From RECG01 sp964444805 (GTDB taxonomy: Bacteria; Bacillota_I; Bacilli_A; Acholeplasmatales; Acholeplasmataceae): a DNA stretch of 49,887 nucleotides. This document shows, one piece after another, positions 7,172 to 14,792 of this stretch. The position numbers and the translations under genes were made by a program. The notes under the pieces were generated by a model. That model did not search any database. It saw only the letters and a list, made by a program, of their open reading frames with translations, and was not told the origin of the DNA. The DNA lies in NCBI GenBank assembly GCA_964444805.1, contig CAYUIK010000075.1, positions 1-49,887 of the forward strand, given 5' to 3'. Numbering within the stretch: the stretch's first letter is position 1; every line of letters begins with the position of its first letter.

Positions 7172-8134
7172 ATGATGTCACGTATTACGACGATCGGTGA
7201 ACTACTCATCGATTTCATCCCTAAACAAAGGGGCGTCGCGTTAATCGATGTTACGGATTTTTCCAAGAAACCGGGAGGTGCACCAGCCAATGTAGCGGTT
7301 GTCGCTGCCAAGCTGGGGGCGAAAAGCGCATTGATTTCACAAGTTGGCGATGACGCTTTCGGTCACGGACTCATTCGAACGATCAAAGGATACGGTGTCG
7401 ATACCGGCAATCTTTTCGTTTCCGATCGGGCGAACACCGCTCTCGCTTTCGTTACGCTCGATCATCAGGGTAATCGTGACTTCGTGTTCTACCGAAACCC
7501 GAGTGCGGATCAGTTGCTCGAAACGAAACAGATCGCCGTGTTCCCCGAAAAAGGCGATATCCTTCACTTCTGTTCCGTCAGCCTTTCCGATCATCCGATC
7601 AAAAATACGCACGTCGAGATCATCAAACGCTTCAAGGATGTCGGCGGACTGATCAGTTTCGACCCAAATGTTCGTCTCGGTCTGTTTCAAGATCATGTGT
7701 ACTTGCAGAAGACGATTCGCGCTTTCCTCGGTTATGCTGATTTTGTGAAAGTGGCTGAAGATGAGATCGAATTCATTACCGGTGAAGTCGATGAAACAAA
7801 GGCTTTGGCCATGCTTAAGGCGTATGGTCCAACCTATATAATCGTTACGCGCGGACGCCACGGGGCGAGTCTTTATACGGGCGATCGACACTATCACATG
7901 CCGAGCTTTGTGTTCAAGGCAGTCGATACAACCGGGGCTGGCGATGCTTTCATCGGTGCGTTTTTGTCTCGGCTTGCGAAACACGTTCCGACTTTGGATG
8001 AGGAAAAGCAATGGATTCCCAAATATCTCGAATATGCCAACGCGGCCGCGGCACTCACGGTTACGAAAGAAGGAGCGATGGATGGCGCGCCTTCAGCGAT
8101 CGAAATCGACCGTTTTCTTAAAGAGCATGAGTAA
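7172..8134 (+). CDS. PfkB-family sugar kinase, probably fructokinase
   Basis: This is an ATP-dependent cytosolic kinase of the ribokinase/PfkB family, 320 aa from the ATG at 7172, which has GGGAGG seven bases upstream. The N-terminal sugar-binding signature GGAPANVAVVAAKLG is at about residues 33-47. The C-terminal signature DTTGAGDAFIGAFL holds the catalytic base Asp258. GGAPANVA is the form most common in fructokinases, so fructose is the best guess, but ribose or deoxy-gluconate kinases are related. It is last in the lacI-regulated operon, 34 bp after the GH65 gene. A kinase here would phosphorylate the sugar released alongside beta-glucose 1-phosphate, which hints at a glucosyl-fructose substrate (inference). 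Confidence 0.88.
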   Translation: MMSRITTIGELLIDFIPKQRGVALIDVTDFSKKPGGAPANVAVVAAKLGAKSALISQVGDDAFGHGLIRTIKGYGVDTGNLFVSDRANTALAFVTLDHQGNRDFVFYRNPSADQLLETKQIAVFPEKGDILHFCSVSLSDHPIKNTHVEIIKRFKDVGGLISFDPNVRLGLFQDHVYLQKTIRAFLGYADFVKVAEDEIEFITGEVDETKALAMLKAYGPTYIIVTRGRHGASLYTGDRHYHMPSFVFKAVDTTGAGDAFIGAFLSRLAKHVPTLDEEKQWIPKYLEYANAAAALTVTKEGAMDGAPSAIEIDRFLKEHE

Positions 8135-8156
8135 GACGTTCACATAATTGTCTGGG

Positions 8157-8170
8157 TGGAAACGTATTCA
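8157..8170 (+). promoter_or_regulatory. cre site (full core match)
   Basis: TGGAAACGTATTCA matches TGNAANCGNWNNCA at every fixed position. It lies 23 bp after the kinase stop codon and 43 bp upstream of the -35 box of the candidate sRNA promoter, suggesting CcpA or LacI-type control of that promoter. Confidence 0.55.
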
Positions 8171-8180
8171 TATGTGAACG

Positions 8181-8191
8181 TTAACGATAAT
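8181..8191 (+). promoter_or_regulatory. TTAACGATAAT element shared with the 46-kb operator
   Basis: The 11-bp TTAACGATAAT is identical to the core of the palindrome at 46113-46126 upstream of the CBM lipoprotein gene. It may be a third binding site for the LacI protein encoded at 45076-46071, although the flanking palindrome is weaker here. Confidence 0.35.
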
Positions 8192-8213
8192 TGGTCATTT
8201 CAAGGGATATGCG

Positions 8214-8241
8214 TTGCATTATGACTGATTTTTGTTATAAT
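8214..8241 (+). promoter_or_regulatory. Promoter of candidate small RNA
   Basis: TTGCAT (8214-8219) and perfect TATAAT (8236-8241) are spaced by 16 bp and would start a transcript near 8248. Confidence 0.65.
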
Positions 8242-8247
8242 GTATAT

Positions 8248-8373
8248 GCTGATTGCGATGGCGAGTTGCACTGTTAATTTCCCTTTTATTTTGTTAATTT
8301 TCATGGACTACGCCGAACCTTTCAGCAGCCCTAGTGACTCTTCCCCCCCAAAGTCATTAGGGCGCTTTTTTTT
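8248..8373 (+). ncRNA. Candidate ~125-nt small RNA with C-rich terminator loop
   Basis: A good promoter (8214-8241) and a strong intrinsic terminator (8328-8373) delimit a transcript of about 125 nt with no convincing ORF. TGTTAATTT occurs twice (8272-8280 and 8292-8300). The terminator loop exposes seven consecutive C residues (8343-8349). C-rich, single-stranded loops are the seed regions of several Gram-positive regulatory RNAs (FsrA, RoxS/RsaE), which pair with G-rich Shine-Dalgarno sequences; that analogy is inference. The alternative is a leader ending in a terminator ahead of the response-regulator gene, but that gene has its own promoter downstream. I could not match it to 6S, SRP, tmRNA or a known riboswitch. 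Confidence 0.5.
8328..8373 (+). terminator. Intrinsic terminator with C7 loop
   Basis: GCCCTAGTGACT (8328-8339) pairs with AGTCATTAGGGC (8352-8363) over 12 positions with one wobble pair, followed by a T-run at 8366-8373. It ends the candidate sRNA and also read-through from the kinase operon. Confidence 0.9.
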
Positions 8374-8388
8374 ACCCTTGATTTTGAT

Positions 8389-8417
8389 TTAACTTTTCGG
8401 GTATGAAATGGTATAAT
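8389..8417 (+). promoter_or_regulatory. Promoter of the response-regulator gene
   Basis: TTAACT (8389-8394) and perfect TATAAT (8412-8417) are separated by 17 bp and lie directly after the terminator, about 40 bp upstream of the start codon. Confidence 0.65.
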
Positions 8418-8459
8418 AATGATATCCTTTTATTGATAAAAGATGTCAAGGGAGACCAT

Positions 8460-9167
8460 ATGAAAAAACGCGTTTTGATTATTGAAGACAATCACGTTGC
8501 GGCGAAAGCGATCGCAACCAAACTCAAAGACGAAGTTTTTGAAGTTGAAGTCGTGCACGATGGAAAACATGCGATCGATACGTTCGATCGAGGCAACTAT
8601 GATGTTATTTTACTCGATCTCGTCTTGCCGGGAAAATCAGGTGAGGAAGTCCTGCGCTACATTCGCAGTAAATCCGAAATACCGGTCATCATCCTTTCGG
8701 CCAAGGATACCGATGTTGAAAAAGCGATCAATCTAGGTCTTGGAGCCGATGACTATTTGGCAAAGCCCTTTTCCATGCTTGAACTCGTTGCTCGGGTCAA
8801 GGCGGTTCTCAGGCGCTCGGGACAGATGCCGTCAACGACGGTTTCCTTGCTCGAAATCGGTCATTTGAGAATTGACTTGAATCATTTTCTCGTGACCAAA
8901 AACGGCGAACCCTTATCACTGACATCCAAGGAATTCTCCATATTGCGGCTCTTGGCGACCAACCCAAATCAGACCTTTTCCAAACAGGATATCTATATGA
9001 AAATTTGGGGTGAAACCTACTATGACAATGACAATGTCATCAACGTTCACATTAGACGTTTACGGGAAAAGATCGAGGATGAACCGTCGACACCCAAGAT
9101 TATTAAAACCAAGTGGGGCTTCGGCTATCATCTTGGGCTCGAGGTGCACGAAGTCGAGTCCAATTGA
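8460..9167 (+). CDS. OmpR/PhoB-family response regulator (orphan)
   Basis: This is a two-component response regulator of 235 aa from the ATG at 8460 (AAGGGAG upstream). The receiver domain (about 1-120) has the acidic pair EDN near residue 9, phospho-acceptor Asp53 (ILLDLVLPG) and Lys102 in the LAKPF motif. A winged-helix DNA-binding domain follows (about 135-232), with LTSKEFSILRLL, VHIRRLREKIE and TKWGFGYHL as its landmarks. All catalytic residues are present, so it should be phosphorylatable. No histidine kinase gene is next to it or elsewhere in the window, so its partner is unknown. It sits directly downstream of the candidate sRNA. Target genes cannot be inferred. Confidence 0.92.
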   Translation: MKKRVLIIEDNHVAAKAIATKLKDEVFEVEVVHDGKHAIDTFDRGNYDVILLDLVLPGKSGEEVLRYIRSKSEIPVIILSAKDTDVEKAINLGLGADDYLAKPFSMLELVARVKAVLRRSGQMPSTTVSLLEIGHLRIDLNHFLVTKNGEPLSLTSKEFSILRLLATNPNQTFSKQDIYMKIWGETYYDNDNVINVHIRRLREKIEDEPSTPKIIKTKWGFGYHLGLEVHEVESN

Positions 9168-9343
9168 AAAAAAGAACAGGATAGCTATGGTAAAAACCCG
9201 TTTTCTCCCATTATTTTCCAGGAATTGCTGTCGATGCGCGCTGCGCAGGCGATCGTTTTCAAGCCGGAAGCGATATTCCGGGAAAAAATGATTTAAAGAT
9301 GAAATGCTTATCATACCGTTATGATCCAACGAAGGAGCACGAA

Positions 9344-10024
9344 ATGACCCACATTCTTCTTAGCAGAGGTATTCTCGGGACGCCCGAAGTCGTAAACAAA
9401 GTCAGTCCATATCTTAAAGCGACGGACCGAGTCGTCATCGTCAATCTTTCGTTTTTTTTATTTCATCTCCCGGATGAAGCGAGTTATCGCGCTTTTTACG
9501 ATCAAGGAAGCCGTTATTACGATAAGATGATCAACAGTTTCGCGCCATACGGCATCAAAGAAAAAAACATCGTCTGGCTCGACTATTACAAGGATTCAAG
9601 TGACCAAGCCAAGGAGAAAATCCAAAACGCGGACGTCCTCTATTTTCCGGGAGGGGCGCCCGATCTCTTCATGGAACGTATCATCGAACGTGATCTCAAA
9701 CAGACGATCGAGGCCCATCAAGGCGTTATGATCGGTTCTTCAGCCGGAGCGATGATCCAGTTCAAGCACTATCACATGACGCCTGACCGGGAGTATCGAT
9801 CGTTTGCCTATGGCGAAGGGCTCGCTTGGATCGATGATTTCGCGATTGAAGTTCACTATCGGCGCCGGAAAAAGCAGAAAAAAGCGATGCGTCGCGTCCA
9901 CAAGGATGGAACCCATGACATCTTCGTTATTCCCGATGAAGGACTGATCATCTATGATCAAAAGCGCATCATGCCCTATCTTGGAGCACGACAGATCTAT
10001 TCGAAGAAAGGAATCATACGGTAA
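9344..10024 (+). CDS. Peptidase S51 family protein (dipeptidase E/cyanophycinase-like)
   Basis: This is a predicted cytosolic serine peptidase of 226 aa, close to the length of PepE. The nucleophile elbow GSSAGAM is at residues 131-137 with Ser133 as the catalytic serine, preceded by the oxyanion-region motif YFPGGAPDLF (about 102-111). His171 in IEVHY is the likely catalytic histidine. The ATG at 9344 is chosen over an upstream in-frame ATG because GAAGGAG lies eight bases before it. In this family the enzyme cleaves Asp-X dipeptides or related acidic peptides. It is followed after 20 bp by the unknown membrane protein at 10045, so the two may be cotranscribed. It has no evident tie to the glucan genes. 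Confidence 0.82.
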   Translation: MTHILLSRGILGTPEVVNKVSPYLKATDRVVIVNLSFFLFHLPDEASYRAFYDQGSRYYDKMINSFAPYGIKEKNIVWLDYYKDSSDQAKEKIQNADVLYFPGGAPDLFMERIIERDLKQTIEAHQGVMIGSSAGAMIQFKHYHMTPDREYRSFAYGEGLAWIDDFAIEVHYRRRKKQKKAMRRVHKDGTHDIFVIPDEGLIIYDQKRIMPYLGARQIYSKKGIIR

Positions 10025-10044
10025 CGTTTGATCGGGGCCCAGCT

Positions 10045-10818
10045 ATGAAAAAATTTCTTTTCATCTACATCATGTTCAGTTTGATATTCGGAGCACTGAT
10101 CTATTTCTATACGCTCATCGACGAGACGAATGCGCGTACGATCGATGTCTTTTATGAGCTTGCTGAAGGCGCGCTTCAAGATCGTGAGGTCGACCGGTTC
10201 ATCAAGTATCAGTCGGTTGCCTATCGGCTGATCGACCATAATGACGATGCGACATACGACATTTATTTTTATCACGTCATCGCCCAACGCGATGACACAT
10301 ACTTAAACCAGTTTTCCGCTTTCGTATTTCCCAAAAAAGATGTCAATCATGCGACCCGTAGGGATGATGTTCATGATGCGACCGGGATCGTCTTGACGGA
10401 TCGCTCAAGCGATGAAACGATCTATCGAACGGATGAAGATGAGGCGTTCGAAGAGATCGCCATGAGTTACGGGATTGCCCGGTTTGGTTTCTATTATTAT
10501 GCGATCGAGCTCGATCAGGATGTGGAACTGAACGTATCGTTGACCGATTATGCCAATCACGAGATCCTTGACTTTGACCTCGATTTCGATTATCTCGATT
10601 ATCCGGATGAAACACCCGGTGATCTCGCGATGGGCTTTTCGAATCGCGAGATCGAAGAACTCCTCGATCTATCGACTTATGTGCAACCCGTCATGATTCA
10701 GAATATCACCATCTTTCTCGTCATCGATATCTTTTTGGGCGGAATCATCTATCAATTGCTCAAGAAGCGGCATGAAGATCGGACAAAACAAGCAACAGGA
10801 AAGGATGAATCGTCGTGA
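10045..10818 (+). CDS. Unknown two-TM membrane protein with extracytoplasmic domain
   Basis: I do not recognise this 257-aa protein. It has one membrane segment near each end: residues about 4-25 (FLFIYIMFSLIFGALIYFY) and about 215-238 (TIFLVIDIFLGGIIYQLL). The intervening domain of about 185 residues is strongly acidic and rich in Asp, Tyr and beta-strand-like patches (HEILDFDLDFDYLDY). The topology resembles the sensor half of a membrane receptor, but no HAMP, kinase or signalling domain follows; the cytoplasmic tail is only about 20 polar residues. Its stop overlaps the GTG start of the GH30 gene by three bases, so the two are translationally coupled. That may link it to carbohydrate sensing or to the orphan response regulator nearby, which is speculation. 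Confidence 0.65.
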   Translation: MKKFLFIYIMFSLIFGALIYFYTLIDETNARTIDVFYELAEGALQDREVDRFIKYQSVAYRLIDHNDDATYDIYFYHVIAQRDDTYLNQFSAFVFPKKDVNHATRRDDVHDATGIVLTDRSSDETIYRTDEDEAFEEIAMSYGIARFGFYYYAIELDQDVELNVSLTDYANHEILDFDLDFDYLDYPDETPGDLAMGFSNREIEELLDLSTYVQPVMIQNITIFLVIDIFLGGIIYQLLKKRHEDRTKQATGKDESS

Positions 10819-12131
10819 TCAGTTCATACGTTACTCAAAAGGATACGCCATTTAAATTGGTAAAAAAGGATCTTTTACTGCGGTCAGACGATCGACCGGG
10901 CGAAATCACGGTTCAAATTGATCTTGAAAAGACCGGACAAACAATACTCGGATTCGGTGGAGCTTTTACCGAAGCGAGTGCATACAACCTTTCGCGCATC
11001 GATCGATCGATCCGAGATCGGGCGATCAAAGCCTATTTTGACCCGGATGAGGGCTTGGGTTATACGCTTGGACGCGTTTCGATTCATGGTTGTGATTTTA
11101 GTCTTGGGAGCTATCTCTATATCGATGATTACGACGATACGCTCGAATCCTTTTCGGTTGATCGCGATCGCGCGATCATCGACTTGATTAAACAGGCTTC
11201 CATGCACGCAAAAACCGATATACGTATCCTCGCATCCCCATGGACGCCACCATTTTGGATGAAAGATAATCGATCACCCATTCGCGGTGGGAAGCTGTTG
11301 CCCGAGTATGATCAGACGTGGGCGGAATATTTCGTCAAGTTCATTCGTGCTTATGAGTCGCACGGGATTGACATCTTCGCTGTAACCGTACAAAACGAAC
11401 CTCAGGCAAGCCAACGCTGGGATTCTTGCATCTATGATGATGCCGACGAACTAAGATTCGTCAAAGTGCTCGGACGAACGTTCGAACGCGAGAAACTGAA
11501 ACAAAAGATCTATATCTGGGATCATAACCGTGATGGTATGGTCGCTCGAGCGAAAGCGATCTATAGCGATCCGGAAGCGACGCGCTACGTCCATGGAACG
11601 GCTTTTCACTGGTATGACAACGAGCAGTTTGCCGAAGTCGAGAAACATCGAACACTTTTTCCGGATAAACACTTGCTTTTCACGGAAGGATGTCAGGAAT
11701 ACGGTCCGCATTTCGGTGATTACTCGGTTGGTGAACGATACGGCAGGAACATGATTCATGACTTGCAAAACGGAACGGAAGGATACATCGATTGGAATCT
11801 ATTTTTGGATGACACCGGCGGTCCCAATCACGTAAACAACCTCTGTTCGGCACCGATGATGATCAAGATTTTCAACGAAGAGCTCGTCCATATGCCAGCA
11901 TACTATTATATCGGACATTTTTCGAAGTTCATTCGCCCCGGGGCCGTGCGGATCAGATCGGACGTCGGTGCTGACACGCTCTGCGTCGTTTTCAAAAACG
12001 TGGATGAAAGCGTCGTCATCGTCTACATGAATGAAAGCGATGAGGATGAGCGCGTTCAACTCGAAGGTGCGATTCAGTTGACGTTTCTAGCGGGAAAACG
12101 AAGTATTTCGACGATTGTCCTTAAGGACTAG
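10815..12131 (+). CDS. GH30 family glycoside hydrolase (beta-glucosidase/beta-1,6-glucanase type), cytoplasmic
   Basis: This is a retaining beta-glycosidase of clan GH-A, 438 aa. The N-terminal strand-plus-barrel entry GFGGAFTEASAYNL (about 47-60) is diagnostic of GH30. Next come LASPWTPPFWMKDN (about 138-151), the acid/base Glu195 in TVQNEPQ and the nucleophile Glu291 in LFTEGCQEYG, then a C-terminal beta-sandwich (about 365-438). There is no signal peptide, so it acts on imported oligosaccharides. Members of GH30 subfamilies 1 and 3 hydrolyse glucosylceramide-like beta-glucosides or beta-1,6-glucan; in this window the plausible job is removing beta-1,6-linked glucose from laminarin fragments (inference). 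It starts with a GTG overlapping the previous stop and is followed by its own terminator. Confidence 0.9.
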   Translation: MISSYVTQKDTPFKLVKKDLLLRSDDRPGEITVQIDLEKTGQTILGFGGAFTEASAYNLSRIDRSIRDRAIKAYFDPDEGLGYTLGRVSIHGCDFSLGSYLYIDDYDDTLESFSVDRDRAIIDLIKQASMHAKTDIRILASPWTPPFWMKDNRSPIRGGKLLPEYDQTWAEYFVKFIRAYESHGIDIFAVTVQNEPQASQRWDSCIYDDADELRFVKVLGRTFEREKLKQKIYIWDHNRDGMVARAKAIYSDPEATRYVHGTAFHWYDNEQFAEVEKHRTLFPDKHLLFTEGCQEYGPHFGDYSVGERYGRNMIHDLQNGTEGYIDWNLFLDDTGGPNHVNNLCSAPMMIKIFNEELVHMPAYYYIGHFSKFIRPGAVRIRSDVGADTLCVVFKNVDESVVIVYMNESDEDERVQLEGAIQLTFLAGKRSISTIVLKD

Positions 12132-12132
12132 G

Positions 12133-12161
12133 AAAAAAGCCGAGAACGCCTCGGTTTTTTT
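12133..12161 (+). terminator. Intrinsic terminator after the GH30 gene
   Basis: CCGAG (12140-12144) and CTCGG (12150-12154) form the stem. It is preceded by an A-run and followed by seven T (12155-12161), so it may work in both directions. Confidence 0.85.
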
Positions 12162-12181
12162 ATGGACATGCGGATAAAGAC

Positions 12182-12230
12182 TTTACATTTTTTAGAAATC
12201 GACTATAATAGTAATAGGAAACCGATTTCC
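12182..12230 (+). promoter_or_regulatory. Promoter-operator module 1 (GH94 operon)
   Basis: TTTACA (12182-12187), 16 bp, TATAAT (12204-12209), 7 bp, then the palindrome GGAAACCGATTTCC (12217-12230). The same hexamers, spacer length and operator distance recur at 21825-21873, identifying a common regulon. The operator sits at the transcription start, so binding should repress. Confidence 0.8.
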
Positions 12231-12241
12231 AGGGGTAGAAT

Positions 12242-14746
12242 ATGAAGGCAGAAAAAACAAAACAATTGTTGAATAACGATGGCTACTATTTCCCTTTGTT
12301 CAATGAACGCGGCCTGAAAGCATCGATTACACCCTTTTTTGCTGGGGATCTCAAAATCGATCACGACCACTACGCATTAAAACCGACGACCGAAGTCGAC
12401 CTTTTCGACGGTTATGGCAGAAATGTCATTTTCGAAGTCGATCGCATACCCTATTTTCTTAACGGACAGACACCTCACCAGCAAAAAGATGAGCTTACCT
12501 ATGAAACCGGATTGCTCTATCAGCGTGTCGTTCGCAAAAACGCACATTTCACACTCGATACGACGTCATTCATTCCCCGCGAAGATAACGTCGAGTTGCA
12601 CCGTATAACGTTTCGAAACAACCGTAGGACGTCCCTCGAATTACGCGTAACGACAGCCGTTATGCTCTATGCGAGAAGCGCCGATCAGTTGCGTGACCAT
12701 CGTCACGTCACGTCGCTCCTGCAAAGAATCGAGGTCTTGAAACAGGGTATACTCGTAACACCGACATTGTCTTTTAATGAGCGGGGACATGAACCGAATC
12801 ATACGGTCTATAGCATCTTCGCTCATAGCGAAGCGATGGCGATCGATCGTTATATACCCGTTTTAGATGATTTTATTGCCGGTGGATCCTTACGTTTTCC
12901 CAAGGGACTCGAACAAACGACACAAAAGAAACGGATCGAAGGATACGAAGCGATGGGTGCGCTTGGGTTTGAAAAAGTAATCGTCGAACCGGGAGCATCG
13001 CTCGATCTATACGTAGCCATCGGCATTCATGAAGATCCAAAGACTGCCTTTTCTGCCGGCATGCACTATTTGAATGAGTACGCCTTTCAAGCGGCAAAAG
13101 AGCGTGTGACAGAGCACTTTGAACGCGAACGTTCACAACTCTCATTTCATTTTCAGGACAAAAAGACGAGCGATCAGCTCGACTGGGTCGTCCTTCAACC
13201 GCTTCTGCGACGGGTGTTCGGAAACTCGTATTTGCCGCATCACGACTACGGCCGCGGCGGTCGGGGTTGGCGCGATCTCTGGCAGGACTTGCTCGCCATA
13301 ATCATGGACCACGACGTTTCTGTCTACGACATGCTCCATGCCAATTTTGCCGGTGTCCGTATCGATGGGTCGAATGCGACGATCATCGGTGATCGGCCGG
13401 GTTCATTCAAAGCTGACCGAAATGCGATACCCAGGCTATGGTCGGATCACGGTGCATGGCCGCTACTGACAGTTGAGATGTATCTCCATGAGACGAACGA
13501 TCAGGACTTCTTGTTGTTAAAACAAACGTATTTCAAAGATCGATTTTCACATTTTATGCGAAAGATCGAAGAAGATGATGGATCGCGTGTCCTCAAAAAT
13601 CCGGATGGTACGACTTACCAGGGAACGATTCTCGAACACCTTCTGATTCAAAATCTGACTGGATTCCACAATACCGGAGAACACGGCTATGTGCGTCTCG
13701 AAGGCGCGGATTGGAACGATGGGCTCGATCAAGCCAAACGGCGGGGTGAGACCGTTGCTTTCACACATATGTACGCGAAAAACATCATGGTCCTTTCTGC
13801 CTTGATCGACCGCCTAGCAGTCGATCAGATTGACATCTATCAGGGAATCGAGTCGTTGTTGAAGCCAGAAGCGAAAATCGCGGACTATTTCCGTTATATC
13901 GATCGTTTTGATGGATACAGACAAACCTATAAGACATCCGATCTCGTGAAAACGCTCAGGGAGATCGGCGAAAAAAGAATTGCTTTTTTAAGAGATAACG
14001 CCTTTCAAAACGGATGTTACTGTTCGTATTTTGACGATTACGGGCAACCACTCGAACGAAACGGCTCGCTCTATCTAACCGGTCAAGCGATCGCCTTGAT
14101 GAGCAACATTCCGACAAAAGAGCAAGCGCGATCCATGGTCGATATATGTCGAGAGAGGCTCTTCGATCATGATCTTGGCGGCTATCGACTAAACAGTGAA
14201 GCGAAGCATGATTTTCTTTCCATCGGCCGCGCGTTCGCGTTCGCCTACGGACATAAGGAAAATGGCGCTGTTTTTTCCCACATGGCCATCATGTACGCCT
14301 ATGGACTCTATCGCTATGGGTTCGTCAAAGAAGGCCGTGAAGCACTGATCAGCATTTTGCAGCGCGCCCAAAAGGAAGGCTCGAAAACGTGGGTGGGAAT
14401 TCCCGAATACTTTAATGACCGCGGCATCGGCAAATACTTCTACTTAACCGGTTCGGCGAGCTGGATCTTGAAAGTACTCCGTGACGAAGTCTTTGGTGTT
14501 CACATGGTTTTTGGCGTTGTTTCACTCGAACCGAAGTTGGTCAAAGCCGACTTCATCGCTGGCAAAGCCGCTATGACACTCGATCTTTTCGGTAAAACAA
14601 GGACGATTACCTATCACAATCCTAAACGACTCGATTACGGCGAGTACCAAATCGAATCCCTTAAAGTGGAAGGTGTCGACATCATAAATGGGTTCGATTC
14701 GCTTTTTGGAGACATCGACGTTTTCTTGACAAGCATCACGACTTGA
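12242..14746 (+). CDS. GH94 family phosphorylase, probably laminaribiose/beta-1,3-oligoglucan phosphorylase
   Basis: This is a cytosolic inverting phosphorylase (beta-glucoside plus phosphate gives alpha-glucose 1-phosphate) of 834 aa, normal for GH94. An N-terminal beta-sandwich (about 1-290) precedes an (alpha/alpha)6 barrel (about 310-760). Signatures are GRGGRGWRDLWQDLLA (about 338-353), LWSDHGAWPLLTVEMY (about 398-413) and EGADWNDGLDQ (487-497), whose WND aspartate (Asp493) is the predicted general acid. A GH94 laminaribiose phosphorylase is known from Acholeplasma laidlawii, and the flanking GH16 genes point to beta-1,3-glucan. Cellobiose phosphorylase is the main alternative. First gene of a four-gene operon under the operator at 12217-12230; AGGGGTAG precedes its ATG. 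Confidence 0.88.
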   Translation: MKAEKTKQLLNNDGYYFPLFNERGLKASITPFFAGDLKIDHDHYALKPTTEVDLFDGYGRNVIFEVDRIPYFLNGQTPHQQKDELTYETGLLYQRVVRKNAHFTLDTTSFIPREDNVELHRITFRNNRRTSLELRVTTAVMLYARSADQLRDHRHVTSLLQRIEVLKQGILVTPTLSFNERGHEPNHTVYSIFAHSEAMAIDRYIPVLDDFIAGGSLRFPKGLEQTTQKKRIEGYEAMGALGFEKVIVEPGASLDLYVAIGIHEDPKTAFSAGMHYLNEYAFQAAKERVTEHFERERSQLSFHFQDKKTSDQLDWVVLQPLLRRVFGNSYLPHHDYGRGGRGWRDLWQDLLAIIMDHDVSVYDMLHANFAGVRIDGSNATIIGDRPGSFKADRNAIPRLWSDHGAWPLLTVEMYLHETNDQDFLLLKQTYFKDRFSHFMRKIEEDDGSRVLKNPDGTTYQGTILEHLLIQNLTGFHNTGEHGYVRLEGADWNDGLDQAKRRGETVAFTHMYAKNIMVLSALIDRLAVDQIDIYQGIESLLKPEAKIADYFRYIDRFDGYRQTYKTSDLVKTLREIGEKRIAFLRDNAFQNGCYCSYFDDYGQPLERNGSLYLTGQAIALMSNIPTKEQARSMVDICRERLFDHDLGGYRLNSEAKHDFLSIGRAFAFAYGHKENGAVFSHMAIMYAYGLYRYGFVKEGREALISILQRAQKEGSKTWVGIPEYFNDRGIGKYFYLTGSASWILKVLRDEVFGVHMVFGVVSLEPKLVKADFIAGKAAMTLDLFGKTRTITYHNPKRLDYGEYQIESLKVEGVDIINGFDSLFGDIDVFLTSITT

Positions 14747-14792
14747 AGGTAGAAAAAAAACGTTTAAAACGAGGAAAGACGAGGGTGAAAAC

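Larger units (their letters stand above)
8135..8459 (+). promoter_or_regulatory. Regulatory intergenic region: cre, TTAACG site, sRNA, response-regulator promoter
   Basis: This 325-bp stretch holds no protein gene. It contains a cre-core match at 8157-8170, a TTAACGATAAT element at 8181-8191, a promoter at 8214-8241, a candidate short RNA ending at the terminator 8328-8373, and the promoter of the response-regulator gene (8389-8417). Confidence 0.7.

Noticed and set aside
8248..8327. Possible fluoride (crcB-type) riboswitch because of a GCGATGG motif
   Set aside because: The expected paired segments and the 3' pseudoknot partner could not be placed, and the following genes are not fluoride transporters.
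9187..9291. Short basic, Cys-rich ORF between the response regulator and the S51 peptidase
   Set aside because: It has no good ribosome site, and its odd Arg/Ser/Cys composition is typical of out-of-frame reading.
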